From Vibrio sp. HB236076 (lineage in GTDB: Bacteria > Pseudomonadota > Gammaproteobacteria > Enterobacterales > Vibrionaceae), in the NCBI RefSeq assembly GCF_040957575.1, contig NZ_CP162601.1, positions 1,178,001 to 1,242,000 of the forward strand: 64,000 bases of DNA. The letters are read 5' to 3'. The first letter of the stretch is position 1, and the number at the start of each line of letters is the position of its first letter. A program made the position numbers and the translations under genes. Below the pieces are notes generated by a model, which made no database searches, was not told the DNA's origin, and saw only the letters and a list, made by a program, of their open reading frames with translations. Positions 63,533 to 64,000 of the stretch are shown here, piece after piece.

Positions 63533-64000
63533 ATCGATAATTGTTTATTGTATTGTTTTCGCCAGCCATGTAAGTGCAAATGAAGTTAAGAAAGTAAGAG
63601 GATTGGTTAAAGCTAGTCAGATTGCCACTTTATCGTCGCAAATGAATGGAAAAATTGAATTACTCCCTAGTAGTATTGGTGACAAGTTTAATAAAGGTGA
63701 AAAGTTAGTTCAGTTTGACTGTTCAATATTAAATCAAAAAATATCATCATCACGCTCAGAGGTGAGTATAAAAGAGCAGCAAGTTAAAAATAATGAGACG
63801 TTACGTGACTTCAATTCTATCGGAAGTTTTGATTTGAATATTTCTCGTGCTGAGTTACAAAAAGCAAAATCTGAATTGCAAGTGTTAGTGATAGAGAGGA
63901 AGAACTGTACGGTGAATGCTCCATTTAATGGTTATGTAATAGATAAATTTGTTAACAAGTACGAGGCGGTTAGGCAATATGAAAAGCTATTAAGTATTGT
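63447..64000 (+). CDS. HlyD-like periplasmic adaptor (membrane-fusion protein), partial
   Basis: This frame is open to the window end (184 codons so far). From ATG 63447 the translation begins MIKRQFTAWQRIWRHFGLR, then a hydrophobic SIIVYCIVFASHVSA that looks like a signal peptide ending before NEVKKVRG. Next comes the first half of a barrel-sandwich lipoyl-like domain (ATLSSQMNGKIELLPSSIGD, FNKGEKLVQFD), a predicted helical hairpin (about 94-140), and the return half (NCTVNAPFNGYVIDKFVNKY). This is the order of HlyD/AcrA adaptors. The start overlaps the channel gene by 86 bp; it is the only ATG/GTG/TTG I found that includes the signal sequence, though a rarer start codon nearer 63537 is possible. 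It would link the channel to an inner-membrane pump not yet visible. Confidence 0.78.
   Translation, partial: MIKRQFTAWQRIWRHFGLRELWCYDKFVKSIIVYCIVFASHVSANEVKKVRGLVKASQIATLSSQMNGKIELLPSSIGDKFNKGEKLVQFDCSILNQKISSSRSEVSIKEQQVKNNETLRDFNSIGSFDLNISRAELQKAKSELQVLVIERKNCTVNAPFNGYVIDKFVNKYEAVRQYEKLLSI

Overview
The window looks like chromosomal DNA of a marine gammaproteobacterium, most likely a Vibrio or close relative. This rests on a Vibrio-style assimilatory nitrate/nitrite locus, a NarX/Q-NarP-like two-component pair, an alginate-utilisation cluster (two PL7 alginate lyases, a KdgM-type porin, a candidate uronate reductase), a TRAP transporter, a BCCT osmolyte carrier, and overall moderate GC. 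No rRNA, tRNA, insertion sequence, prophage or CRISPR array was seen.

Layout. (1) 1-7300: a MocR-type regulator with tandem upstream repeats, an HTH regulator, an amidase, and a complete DctP-DctQ-DctM TRAP transporter. The amidase and TRAP genes share a near-identical 16-bp upstream element, so they probably form one uptake-and-hydrolysis module for an unidentified amide. (2) 7500-14500: stand-alone housekeeping and accessory genes (homocysteine methyltransferase, GST, BCCT transporter, DsbA/FrnE-like oxidoreductase, AraC regulator with EamA exporter, YjdM). (3) 14500-22275: the alginate island. It has a secreted PL7 lyase, a KdgM porin, an unrecognised acidic lipoprotein with two LamG-like segments, a lipoprotein PL7 lyase with two CBM32 domains, and a 3-hydroxyisobutyrate-dehydrogenase-family reductase. 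A palindromic element close to TTGTNATACAA recurs upstream of these genes. (4) 22600-36300: mtgA, then a nitrate block. cobA-nirB-nirD-narK and nasA diverge from a 516-bp gap in which each side has a sigma-54 type -24/-12 promoter. Downstream of narK lie a fused PP2C phosphatase/Ser-Thr kinase and a nitrate-type sensor kinase/response regulator pair. (5) 36300-41450: a cupin regulator divergent from BenE, a DEAD-box helicase, a small unknown protein and a soluble PAS-PAS chemotaxis transducer.

(6) 41653-64000 is the most unusual part. A single 20.4-kb gene encodes a 6793-residue repeat protein. It carries an N-terminal IEKRMLFDAA motif (LEPR-XLL-like) and a DUF4347 domain with a His136/Cys181 pair; I see no other cysteine in the protein. 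About 5270 residues follow as 57 cadherin/Ig-like domains in exact 552- and 555-bp DNA periods. The C-terminal tail is helical and acidic, and I see no RTX nonapeptides. Sixteen bases downstream is a TolC-family lipoprotein. A HlyD-like adaptor gene starts 86 bp inside that gene and runs off the window. Together they look like a giant surface or released protein with its own dedicated, non-classical type-1-like export machinery. The array itself records recent domain shuffling: two partner-domain families, one old AT-rich domain, a visible crossover chimera, a hexanucleotide expansion, and long exact duplications.
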